Shown here: positions 1-6,123 of the stretch, one piece after another | How positions within the stretch are numbered: position 1 is the stretch's first letter | Layout of the letters: each line of letters begins with the position of its first letter | Source of the DNA: a virus | IMG/VR virus record: IMGVR_UViG_3300040801_002342 | Location: 1-22,199 of that record | Direction: 5' to 3' (one strand) | Length of the DNA stretch: 22,199 bases | Notes under the pieces: model-generated | Database searches by the model: none | The model's input: the letters and a program-made list of their open reading frames with translations, nothing else | What the model was told of the DNA's origin: nothing | Position numbers and translations under genes: made by a program

Positions 1-1
1 G

Positions 2-37
2 GGGATAGCAGGGGAACTGATTGAAAAATTCACATAA
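2..37 (+). CDS. Probable C-terminal tail of an upstream gene (partial)
   Basis: The second forward frame is open from the window edge and ends with TAA at 35-37, encoding GIAGELIEKFT. The other two forward frames close at once or at base 24. The stop lies 22 bases before a strong intrinsic terminator, which is where the end of a gene would be expected. By lambda-type order a terminase or gpW-like gene could sit here, but eleven residues are too few to identify it. The call rests on position and an open frame only. Confidence 0.35.
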   Translation, partial: GIAGELIEKFT

Positions 38-59
38 CTCATCATTCATAATTAACTAA

Positions 60-100
60 GGGCGGCTCACCCTCCGGGGTGGCCGCCCTTTTTTTTGTTT
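60..100 (+). terminator. Intrinsic terminator 1
   Basis: A GC-rich hairpin pairs GGGCGGC (60-66) with GCCGCCC (82-88). It extends inward by CACC (68-71) with GGTG (78-81), with a six-base loop. Eight T residues (89-96) follow directly. It would end transcription coming from the upstream gene. Confidence 0.85.
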
Positions 101-137
101 CTGCGCGCCCGCGCACACATGCACATGAAAAAAATTC

Positions 138-182
138 AAGGGGCAATGTGACTGATTATTCCGTCACATTGCCCCTTTTTTT
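138..182 (+). terminator. Intrinsic terminator 2, probably bidirectional
   Basis: A perfect 15-bp stem pairs 138-152 with 163-177 (core GGGGCAATGTGAC / GTCACATTGCCCC) around a 10-base loop. It runs into seven T residues at 176-182. Seven A residues at 128-134 lie just upstream, so the same hairpin could also stop transcripts on the minus strand. With the hairpin at 60-100 it forms a tandem terminator pair before the structural operon. Confidence 0.85.
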
Positions 183-214
183 GTCTCCGCACCCTGCACA
201 CCGCAAAAAAATGC

Positions 215-243
215 TTGAAATCATACACATTCCCCTTTAGATA
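215..243 (+). promoter_or_regulatory. Weak candidate sigma70-type promoter for the structural operon
   Basis: TTGAAA (215-220, five of six to the -35 consensus) is followed after 17 bases by TAGATA (238-243), a poor -10 match. It lies between the tandem terminators and the portal gene, where a promoter is expected. Better -10-like strings nearby (GATAAT at 246-251) have wrong spacing to this -35. Location supports a promoter more than the sequence does. Confidence 0.3.
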
Positions 244-279
244 TAGATAATTTCAATACAAACGATAGGGATTATCTAT
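243..279 (+). promoter_or_regulatory. Inverted repeat overlapping the portal start codon
   Basis: ATAGATAAT (243-251) and ATTATCTAT (271-279) form a perfect 9-bp inverted repeat with a 19-base spacer. The right arm covers the first base of the TTG start, and the spacer contains the likely ribosome-binding stretch GATAGGG (264-270). It could be a protein operator, or an mRNA hairpin that presents or masks the start. The AT-rich stem would be weak as RNA, so a DNA-binding site is at least as likely. Confidence 0.4.
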
Positions 280-1928
280 TGACTCCGGAAGAAATCAGCA
301 AATACATACAGGACATGCCCGATGACGTGGCATCCCACCTGTCTTTCTCCACTGCCAGCACAAACGCACCGGCAACCGATGCAGACGGCTTCCCCATTGC
401 AGGCGGAAGCGCAGGGCGTAAGGAAAGGCGCAGCCGTGAGGATTTGCAGGATGAGTGCTGGACCAAGTTCCATGAGAATCCGCAGATCAACACCGCCGTC
501 CGCGGCCAGATCGGCAGGCTCACGGGCATGGGCTTTGAGTCCACTTCCGCAGAAATGGAAATCCAGAACGCTATCGAAGATACAGAGAAGGACCATCGCA
601 ACCGGCTGTGGGATCTCTGGCCCAAGTTTACAGGCCGTGCGCTCATCGAAGGTGAGCTGTTCCTTTCCCTCACCATCCACAGGGACGGTTTTGTGGAAGT
701 GGATTTCATTGATCCCAAGAGCATACAGGGTATGGGGGATGACGACACCGGCATTATCTACCACAGCCGCAAACCCACCCTGCCGCTCTTTTACAATATC
801 CGTACCGACAGCGACGCACGGAACCGTGACTCCCGAATCCCCCACACAGAGCAGGTGCCCAGCATCAACATAGCCCGCTTTCCGGAGTACATAAAGGATG
901 CCAAAAAGCATCCCGGATGGAATGCCGAGTATCAGAAGACATCCAAGGGCCGCAGCTTTCATCAGGTGGTGGACGGGGTAAAGAGTTTCTTCCGGCCCTA
1001 CCGGAACCTGAGCGGATACAACCGCTTTATCGTGGAGTGGAACAAAGGACTCTGCACCCGCCGGGCAACGGCCTATCTGCGGACGACGATCAAGTGGATA
1101 AACCACTATGAACGTCTCAAGGAATACGAGATAGACCATAAGAAATCGTCCTCCGCACACTGCTTTGTCACCACATGCCAGTCCTGGCGGGACTATAAGA
1201 ATTTCGCATCGCTTCCGGATGATGTGAAGAAGAAAAGCGGCCTTGCCCATACGGTACGGCCAGGGGATCACCGCATACTTCCCCCCGGATTCGATACCAA
1301 AGCGGTATCGCCCAACCTGCCTTCCCTGAGCGGACAGGATACAGACATCATGGATATGGTTTCTTCCGGCCTGAACGAACCCCAGGACATTATGACCGGC
1401 AGGGCATCGGGTACCTTCGCATCTGTCAAGGCACAGAAAGGGCCATACACCGACCGTATATCCGATGAGATTGCCTACTTTGAACGCTGGCTGAAAAACG
1501 ATTTCTGGTCTGCGGTCTTCTATCTCAAGTCCGCATCCGGACATATGAGCCCGGCCTATATCAGTGAAGTCGTCACCGGTTTTACAGTGGACGCAGCCGG
1601 AAACCATACAGAGGAAACAAAGGAAGTGCTGGTACCGCCCGAAGCACTGGTGGATATATCCTTCCCCATCTCCGAAAATACAGACCTGGAAAGCATGAGC
1701 AAGGCATATCTGGGCGTTAAGCACGGCCCCCTTGTGGACAGCCTGGGCGTACCCCGAAGCATGGTTGCCAAGCGGCTCGGCTTCCCCAATTACCGGAGAC
1801 TGAGACTGCTCAGCGCACAGGAAAAACGGCAGTACCCGGAACTGGCCCTGAGCATAGATCAGGAGAAAGTACAGGAAACCCTGGAAGCCGAACCCTCTTC
1901 CGAAGAACTGGCGGAGCGTACACAGTGA
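279..1928 (+). CDS. Phage portal protein (lambda gpB-like)
   Basis: A 549-residue protein recognised as a phage portal by overall pattern, probably of the lambda portal family. Portals form the twelve-fold ring at one capsid vertex, seat the terminase during packaging and carry the neck afterwards. The N-terminal part has NPQINTAVRGQIGRLTG, as portals do where they tile against each other, followed by an acidic beta-rich core (FVEVDFIDPKSI). The C-terminal third has NEPQDIMTGRASGTF and a helix-rich stretch, and the end is acidic and flexible. The start is TTG at 279 with GATAGGG 8 bases upstream; the frame is closed upstream by TGA at 216-218 and no in-frame ATG lies between. A later ATG at 315 would remove twelve residues. 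Its stop overlaps the next GTG start. Length is close to lambda gpB (533 residues). Confidence 0.85.
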   Translation: MTPEEISKYIQDMPDDVASHLSFSTASTNAPATDADGFPIAGGSAGRKERRSREDLQDECWTKFHENPQINTAVRGQIGRLTGMGFESTSAEMEIQNAIEDTEKDHRNRLWDLWPKFTGRALIEGELFLSLTIHRDGFVEVDFIDPKSIQGMGDDDTGIIYHSRKPTLPLFYNIRTDSDARNRDSRIPHTEQVPSINIARFPEYIKDAKKHPGWNAEYQKTSKGRSFHQVVDGVKSFFRPYRNLSGYNRFIVEWNKGLCTRRATAYLRTTIKWINHYERLKEYEIDHKKSSSAHCFVTTCQSWRDYKNFASLPDDVKKKSGLAHTVRPGDHRILPPGFDTKAVSPNLPSLSGQDTDIMDMVSSGLNEPQDIMTGRASGTFASVKAQKGPYTDRISDEIAYFERWLKNDFWSAVFYLKSASGHMSPAYISEVVTGFTVDAAGNHTEETKEVLVPPEALVDISFPISENTDLESMSKAYLGVKHGPLVDSLGVPRSMVAKRLGFPNYRRLRLLSAQEKRQYPELALSIDQEKVQETLEAEPSSEELAERTQ

Positions 1929-2287
1929 TAAGGGCAAAGCTATACGACATACCGGAAGAACTCGGTATCTTCCGCGGTAACGACTTCCCTTTTGATGTGT
2001 TTGTCGTGCAGTCCGATGGGGTCACAGCGGTTGATCTTACCGGATGGTCTGTAAAATGCGAAATCCGCAAGCGCCGGAACCGCAATGCGCCCTTGGTGGC
2101 AGCCCTTACGGTATCCATTCCCGATCCGACAGACGGTAAAATTTATATGCGCCTTACGGATACCGAAACAGCGGAACTGCCTGTCGGAACATGGCATTAC
2201 GACATACTGTTCACCGATCCGGCAGGGAATGACTTTGTATATATGTACGGTGAAGTGACCGTATCGGGAACGGTGACGGCAAAATGA
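1925..2287 (+). CDS. Small beta-rich phage structural protein, Ig-like or BppU-N-like
   Basis: A 120-residue protein starting with GTG at 1925, overlapping the portal stop (GTGA). Its pattern (GNDFPFDVFVVQSDG, then VDLTGWSVKCEIRKR, then TDTETAELPVGTWHYDI and a closing GEVTVSGTV strand) is a layout I associate with small all-beta domains found in many phage virion proteins. Some of these resemble the N-terminal part of baseplate or fibre proteins. No catalytic motif, signal peptide or membrane segment is seen. Lying between portal and fibre-like genes, it is probably a virion accessory or adaptor protein. The fold is inferred from pattern, not from a search. Confidence 0.6.
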   Translation: MIRAKLYDIPEELGIFRGNDFPFDVFVVQSDGVTAVDLTGWSVKCEIRKRRNRNAPLVAALTVSIPDPTDGKIYMRLTDTETAELPVGTWHYDILFTDPAGNDFVYMYGEVTVSGTVTAK

Positions 2288-2748
2288 CAGATACTGTACT
2301 GATTATCCCGGAAAAAGAGATTGTCGTACTGCAACTGCCCGATCAGGGTCCGTCCGGTCCCCAGGGGCCGCCCGGCGAAAGCGGCGGGGATACAGAGCGG
2401 GTTACAGTCACCAAAGTGGCATCCCATCCCATCTCCGGGCATCGGCTTATCTGTGCGGACAACACAGGCAGGGCCGTGTACGCGTCCCACAGCGACACAC
2501 TCACAACGCACCGGGTTCTGGGACTCAGCACCCATGCGGCGGCATTCAATACGAATGTGCAGATACTGTCTGCCGGTGAAATCACGGATGACACATGGGA
2601 TTGGGACACAGACCTGCCGGTATTTCTTGGGCTGAACGGACTGCTGACACAGACAATGCCCACATACGGTGCAATCCTGCCGGTGGCATTCCCGGTTACT
2701 TCGCAGACCCTGCGGGTAAAAATCGGCGAACCCGTATATTACTCATAA
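2284..2748 (+). CDS. Head-fibre or decoration-like protein with a short collagen-like segment
   Basis: A 154-residue protein with an ATGA overlap to the gene before it. After a short N-terminal strand it has a run of Gly-X-Y triplets (GPSGPQGPPGES, about residues 22-33), the trimer-forming motif common in phage fibres. The C-terminal half (WDWDTDLPVFLGLNGLLTQ, then PTYGAILPVAFPV and a final PVYYS) follows a pattern I recognise from phage fibre and capsid-surface proteins: a WxW, a Gly-Leu-Asn-Gly turn, then paired strands. I infer a trimeric surface protein, on head or tail. Its place before the capsid genes favours the head. Confidence 0.65.
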   Translation: MTDTVLIIPEKEIVVLQLPDQGPSGPQGPPGESGGDTERVTVTKVASHPISGHRLICADNTGRAVYASHSDTLTTHRVLGLSTHAAAFNTNVQILSAGEITDDTWDWDTDLPVFLGLNGLLTQTMPTYGAILPVAFPVTSQTLRVKIGEPVYYS

Positions 2749-2766
2749 AGCCATAAGGAGAGGCAA

Positions 2767-3393
2767 ATGGCGAACAAAACAGGCAAATATTATACCAAGG
2801 ATGACCTCGGCAGGGATGTGCTGATTGATGCAGTCAACAGCTCCGCCGGGGCTGCGGATGCGGATAAGGTAATCAAAACCAATTCTTCCGGCAAGGTGGA
2901 TGAGACACTGCTGCCCCAGGCTACGGTCAGCACATCTTCCGGAGCAGGAGACGCAGGCAAGTGGATTGAAACCAATTCTTCCGGCCTGCTGGACGAAACC
3001 TTTCTGCCCACCGGTGTCGGCCCGGAAATTTTTACAGCACCTGCCAGTGAGGATTTGGCAGCCGGGGATTTTGTAAATTTCTGGAATGACTCCGGAACAC
3101 TGAAAGCCCGGAAAGCGGACGGATCAGCAGACAAACCCTGGCACGGCTTTGTCAAGGCTGCCGTTACAACTGGGAGTAACGCAACCGTATATCTTCCCGG
3201 TCAGCAGAATGACCAGTTAAGTTCGTTGACAGTCGGGGCGGAATACTTCCTGTCCCAGACCGTGGCAGGGGATGTGGTACTGGCAGCAGCACTGGATTTC
3301 GACACATCCGGATACATCATTGACCGGGTGGGGATTGCGGCTTCCGCAACTGTTATTTTGACAGAGAAAAGCCCGCGGGTGGTGATAGCGTAA
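2767..3393 (+). CDS. Probable head-fibre or surface protein with tandem 31-residue repeats
   Basis: A 208-residue protein behind a strong ribosome-binding site (AAGGAGAGG before ATG at 2767). Residues 26-50 and 57-81 are two copies of one repeat with a 31-residue period (TNSSGKVDETLLP against TNSSGLLDETFLP). Such Gly-Lys-Asp-Glu-Leu-Pro-type repeats are seen in phage fibre shafts. The C-terminal part (about residues 90-208) has AGDFVNFWNDSGTLKARKADG and a following beta-rich head like capsid-surface proteins. It shares the fibre character of the gene before it, and the two may assemble on the same spike. No enzyme motif is visible. Confidence 0.65.
   Translation: MANKTGKYYTKDDLGRDVLIDAVNSSAGAADADKVIKTNSSGKVDETLLPQATVSTSSGAGDAGKWIETNSSGLLDETFLPTGVGPEIFTAPASEDLAAGDFVNFWNDSGTLKARKADGSADKPWHGFVKAAVTTGSNATVYLPGQQNDQLSSLTVGAEYFLSQTVAGDVVLAAALDFDTSGYIIDRVGIAASATVILTEKSPRVVIA
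2842..3009 (+). repeat. Tandem 93-bp coding repeat in the fibre-like gene
   Basis: Two copies about 93 bases apart encode the 31-residue repeat units. They share the identical stretch ACCAATTCTTCCGGC near 2878 and 2971. Other codons have drifted, so this is an older duplication under protein-level constraint. Confidence 0.7.
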
Positions 3394-3414
3394 TTATCAG
3401 ATAAGGAGGGCATT

Positions 3415-3684
3415 ATGAATGTAGTATCAAGGTCCATTACTTTCGCCCGGAAACTTGCAGAAGTACGGGAACTGGCACAGAGCATCAAAGATGAAATCGC
3501 AGCCCTGGGCGGCGTTTCTGTCGGTACGGATTCCTATTTCCTGGATGATAACGGAGACCCCCGCACAGATCTGGAAGTGTCTCAGACAGCGTTTTCGGCA
3601 ATTCTGACAACAGGGAATACCCTGCTGACCACGCTGGATGCAGGACACCGCACCAACATATACAATGTAGTCAACGGGAAATAA
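3415..3684 (+). CDS. Small protein of unknown function, helical N-terminus
   Basis: An 89-residue protein with an excellent ribosome-binding site (AAGGAGGG, spacing about 5) before ATG at 3415. Residues 8-32 (ITFARKLAEVRELAQSIKD and onward) look like an amphipathic helix. The middle (SYFLDDNGDPRTDLEVSQ) is loop-like and a second helical part follows. I do not recognise a family. Its place between a fibre-like gene and a small beta-rich gene, with strong predicted translation, suggests a virion or assembly protein, possibly an oligomerisation partner for the fibres; that role is inference from position. Confidence 0.6.
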   Translation: MNVVSRSITFARKLAEVRELAQSIKDEIAALGGVSVGTDSYFLDDNGDPRTDLEVSQTAFSAILTTGNTLLTTLDAGHRTNIYNVVNGK

Positions 3685-3685
3685 T

Positions 3686-4045
3686 ATGAAATACCTCGTT
3701 CTGCCCCTGCTGCCGTCATACGTCCCCTTTGAGGTCAACTGCTGCAAAGCGGATGGGACAAAATACGACCCGACCAGCATCTCCCTGAATGTGTATGAGG
3801 AGGGAGGGGCGGACGGGACTTTTGATAATTCGGCAATCACCGGTTCCCCCTTCACACCGGCAAAGATCAACAGCAAAACCGGGGATTACGGTGTGCTGAT
3901 TGCCAAGAGCAGCTTCACGGCGGGCAAGATATACCGCCTGCTGTGGGAGGCAACGGTGGACGGCACGGATTCGCACTGGGTGGAGACGTATCTGGCAACC
4001 AACAAGAAATGGCTGACGCTGGTGGCAGGAGGCTACGAGGCATAA
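3686..4045 (+). CDS. Small beta-rich phage protein, Ig-like pattern
   Basis: A 119-residue protein starting one base after the previous stop. Its pattern (VPFEVNCCKADGTKYDPTS, then NSKTGDYGVLIAKSSFTAG and YRLLWEATVDGTDSHWVET) resembles the single-domain beta-sandwich proteins of phage virions, and in outline the product of 1925-2287. It may be a diverged relative of that gene, with the fibre-like genes between them. Its TAA overlaps the ATG of the protease gene by one base, so the two are probably translationally coupled. Function not established. Confidence 0.55.
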   Translation: MKYLVLPLLPSYVPFEVNCCKADGTKYDPTSISLNVYEEGGADGTFDNSAITGSPFTPAKINSKTGDYGVLIAKSSFTAGKIYRLLWEATVDGTDSHWVETYLATNKKWLTLVAGGYEA

Positions 4046-5376
4046 TGGACACACAGATTTCCGTAAAAGCGCTTCGCTTTGCAGACAACCGGGCGCACTG
4101 CAAATTCTATTCGGACGGCAGCGGCGGACAGACCGAACGCCTGGACATGGTGGCATACTCCGGTTCTGTTATCGAAGATCACTGGTACTGGGGCAATCTG
4201 GTCATTGACCTCTCCGGGGGACAGTTCCCGCGGGAGAAATACCCCATACTGGAAGACCACCTGGAAGACGCAAAAATAGCATTCACAGGCCCGCCTACCG
4301 TCAACGAAAACGGCCTGTGCATTGACCCGGCATCCACCGTGTTTGTGGATACGGAAGAAAGCCTGAAGTTCCGCACCATCAGCAAACAGGGCTTCCCTTA
4401 CCAGTCGTCCATCTACGGTATCCCCCTGGAAGTGGAGGAAGTACCCGAAGGACAGGTAACGGAAGTCAACGGATTCGAGTTCACCGGCCCCGGCAATATC
4501 TGGCGGAGCTGGGAGTTTATGGAGGCAAGTGTGTGTGTGTTCGGCTGGGACCGTAACACCAGTTCCGCAGCGTTCCGGAAGGATGCGGATACACAGATTG
4601 ATATATCATATGAGAAATTTACAACGGGAGGCAACCCAATGAGTGTAACAAAAGCAGACCTGAAGAATATGTTTCAGGACCTCATCCCCGAAGTCGCCGC
4701 CGCCGTCAAAGAGCAGATTGTCCCGGAAGTGGCGGAAGCGGTGAAAGCGGAGATCGTGCCGGAAATCGCAGATCAGGTAGTGGCCGAGGCGGTTCCGGAA
4801 GTGAAAGCCGAAGTGACCGGAGGCGGGGGCGCGGATGCAGCCGCATTCGCAGAGGAAGAAACCCCGGCGGAAACCACCTCCGAAGAAAAGCCCATGACCC
4901 TGGACGAAGCCAAGGCCAAAGTCAAAGAGCTTCTGGAGATGTACCCGGAACTGGCTGAGGAAGTGAAACCAAAGGCAGCCGGGGGCGGTGAGGAATCGGC
5001 CATGCGGCGCAGGCTTTACAGTATGGAAAAGCAGATGGCCCGTATGGAAGCGGATAAGGCCAAAGCGGAAGCCGATGCCATCTGGACATCCCGCTTTGCC
5101 GCCAGTGAAATTCCGGTTGAACGGCAGGAGAAAATCAAGGCCGCTGTTTCCATCCGCAAATTCATGAAAAACGGCGTACTCGACAAGGTGAAATTCGCTA
5201 CCGCCGTGGATACCGAAGTCGGGGAATGGGAAGATATGTTCTCCGGCTTCGGCTATTCCGGTGGCGGGTCCTATGTGAACCGGGAAACACCCGCCGAAAA
5301 ACGGGATGAAGACCTGATAAACCGCATGGCCGCTGCCGCTGTCAAAGGCGGAGCGTATCTGCGGAAGGAGGTGTAA
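4045..5376 (+). CDS. Prohead protease-scaffold fusion (lambda C/Nu3-like arrangement)
   Basis: A 443-residue protein. Residues 1 to about 180 look like a phage prohead protease of the serine assemblin type: PILEDH (His72) and FPYQSSIYG (Ser121/Ser122) are candidate catalytic positions, and MEASVCVFGWDRNT (159-172) is a conserved-looking strand after them. Residues 199-443 look like scaffold: four 12-residue Pro-Glu repeats (215-257), an acidic Ala/Glu linker, a long coiled coil (about 345-375) and a C-terminal part expected to contact capsid protein. Such fusions shape the procapsid and are then digested and lost. The start is ATG at 4045, overlapping the previous TAA; an earlier in-frame ATG at 3943 would run far into the preceding gene. 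The protease call is by pattern, with the catalytic serine uncertain. Confidence 0.75.
   Translation: MDTQISVKALRFADNRAHCKFYSDGSGGQTERLDMVAYSGSVIEDHWYWGNLVIDLSGGQFPREKYPILEDHLEDAKIAFTGPPTVNENGLCIDPASTVFVDTEESLKFRTISKQGFPYQSSIYGIPLEVEEVPEGQVTEVNGFEFTGPGNIWRSWEFMEASVCVFGWDRNTSSAAFRKDADTQIDISYEKFTTGGNPMSVTKADLKNMFQDLIPEVAAAVKEQIVPEVAEAVKAEIVPEIADQVVAEAVPEVKAEVTGGGGADAAAFAEEETPAETTSEEKPMTLDEAKAKVKELLEMYPELAEEVKPKAAGGGEESAMRRRLYSMEKQMARMEADKAKAEADAIWTSRFAASEIPVERQEKIKAAVSIRKFMKNGVLDKVKFATAVDTEVGEWEDMFSGFGYSGGGSYVNRETPAEKRDEDLINRMAAAAVKGGAYLRKEV
4639..5376 (+). CDS. Independent scaffold protein from an internal in-frame start (Nu3-like)
   Basis: Inside the protease-scaffold gene, ATG at 4639 (codon 199) is preceded at 7 bases by GGGAGG (4626-4631). 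It would give a 245-residue protein starting MSVTKADLKNMF and holding only the scaffold part. Lambda makes its scaffold Nu3 this way from within gene C. The segment GGGAGGCAACCCAATG here is almost the same as the one before the tail tube gene at 11163-11179, which argues for real, strong initiation. The free scaffold should greatly outnumber the protease fusion. Confidence 0.75.
   Translation: MSVTKADLKNMFQDLIPEVAAAVKEQIVPEVAEAVKAEIVPEIADQVVAEAVPEVKAEVTGGGGADAAAFAEEETPAETTSEEKPMTLDEAKAKVKELLEMYPELAEEVKPKAAGGGEESAMRRRLYSMEKQMARMEADKAKAEADAIWTSRFAASEIPVERQEKIKAAVSIRKFMKNGVLDKVKFATAVDTEVGEWEDMFSGFGYSGGGSYVNRETPAEKRDEDLINRMAAAAVKGGAYLRKEV
4687..4815 (+). repeat. Four 12-residue Pro-Glu repeats in the scaffold
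   Basis: Prolines at residues 215, 227, 239 and 251 are spaced exactly 12 apart, each within a unit like IVPEVAEAVKAE. The units match a hydrophobic pair, Pro-Glu-Val/Ile, three variable residues and Val. They encode an extended or kinked amphipathic segment just after the internal start. Confidence 0.8.
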
Positions 5377-5379
5377 GCC

Positions 5380-6099
5380 ATGACAACATTCCAGGGAACC
5401 GAATACGGCGATACCCCTTACATTGTCCGGGGTATGGAAACCGATGCCAAACGCATCTTCAAAAGCAAGTTCGATCTGGCGCTCCGCAATGACATTACAA
5501 TGGTGCCCGGATACGGCATTATTCCCCAGGGAACTGTGATTGCAGCGGTACTGGACGGCACTCGGAAAAATTCCTATGTGCCCTATGTGCCCCAGCAACC
5601 CCCGGCATCGGGCGGCGGATACGAACCCCTTGGCGCAGCCTTTCTGCTCCAGGACGGCGCAGCCGATACCAATGTCTATGTGACCATTGAGGACTCCTAC
5701 AAGTTCGCTGTCGGTGATGTGCTGGTCTGTGCGGACCGCACCAACTACGCAGGTGAAGGAGCAGGGGCTACAGACCTGGGCGCAGTCACGGCCATTGACC
5801 GGGAGAGCTACCCCAACAAGGCCCTGATTACCGTCACCAACAATGTGACCACAGCCCATACGGTGGCGCTCATGTCCTGGGTCTATATCAAAACCGGTGC
5901 GACCACACCCTTTGTCACGGCAAAGGGCATCCTTCAGGGCGGTGTGGATACCGGAACCGGCCCCAATGCCAAAGGCGGACTGGGCAATATCATCCTGTCC
6001 AACTGCCTGCTTTATACCGACATGCTCCTGAATCTGACTTCCGAGGCAAAGACAGACATCGGGGCAGCATCCCACGGCAAATATACCCTGCTGAAATAG
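5380..6099 (+). CDS. Candidate capsid decoration protein (gpD position)
   Basis: A 239-residue protein with a near-perfect ribosome-binding site (AAGGAGGTG) ending about 6 bases before ATG at 5380, consistent with an abundant product. It lies where lambda has gpD, between scaffold and major capsid genes, and probably binds the outer shell. The middle (about 102-173) has a beta-rich pattern: FAVGDVL, then LGAVTAIDRE, then NKALITVTNNVTTAHTVA and WVYIKTG. A similar pattern occurs as an insertion in the major capsid protein. The end (KGGLGNIILSNCLLYTDMLL) is more hydrophobic. At more than twice gpD's 110 residues it is not a simple gpD homologue; a head-tail or second capsid protein is the alternative. 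Confidence 0.55.
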   Translation: MTTFQGTEYGDTPYIVRGMETDAKRIFKSKFDLALRNDITMVPGYGIIPQGTVIAAVLDGTRKNSYVPYVPQQPPASGGGYEPLGAAFLLQDGAADTNVYVTIEDSYKFAVGDVLVCADRTNYAGEGAGATDLGAVTAIDRESYPNKALITVTNNVTTAHTVALMSWVYIKTGATTPFVTAKGILQGGVDTGTGPNAKGGLGNIILSNCLLYTDMLLNLTSEAKTDIGAASHGKYTLLK

Positions 6100-6123
6100 C
6101 AGTAAGATAAGAGGAGAGGATCA

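Noticed and set aside
102-115. Small inverted repeat TGCGCG-CC-CGCGCA between the terminators
   Set aside because: The loop is only two bases and the GC alternation makes chance pairing likely; no second copy was seen.
322-873. 183-codon + strand frame inside the portal gene
   Set aside because: It is out of frame with the portal and its Ser/Pro/Arg-rich translation looks like a frame-shifted reading.
276-1937. Long minus-strand open frame of 553 codons opposite the portal gene
   Set aside because: It mirrors the portal gene almost exactly, has no recognisable domain and no ribosome-binding site, and the + strand reading is a clear portal. It is a by-product of codon bias.
3943-4044. Upstream in-frame ATG for the protease-scaffold gene
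   Set aside because: It would overlap the preceding gene by about 100 bases and add a Gly/Arg-rich leader. ATG 4045 overlaps the previous stop and has AGGAGG upstream.
4606-6075. Long minus-strand open frame of 489 codons
   Set aside because: It spans two good + strand genes and their junction. Its translation is rich in Cys, His, Gly and Phe, as expected for the complement of these genes, with no family pattern.
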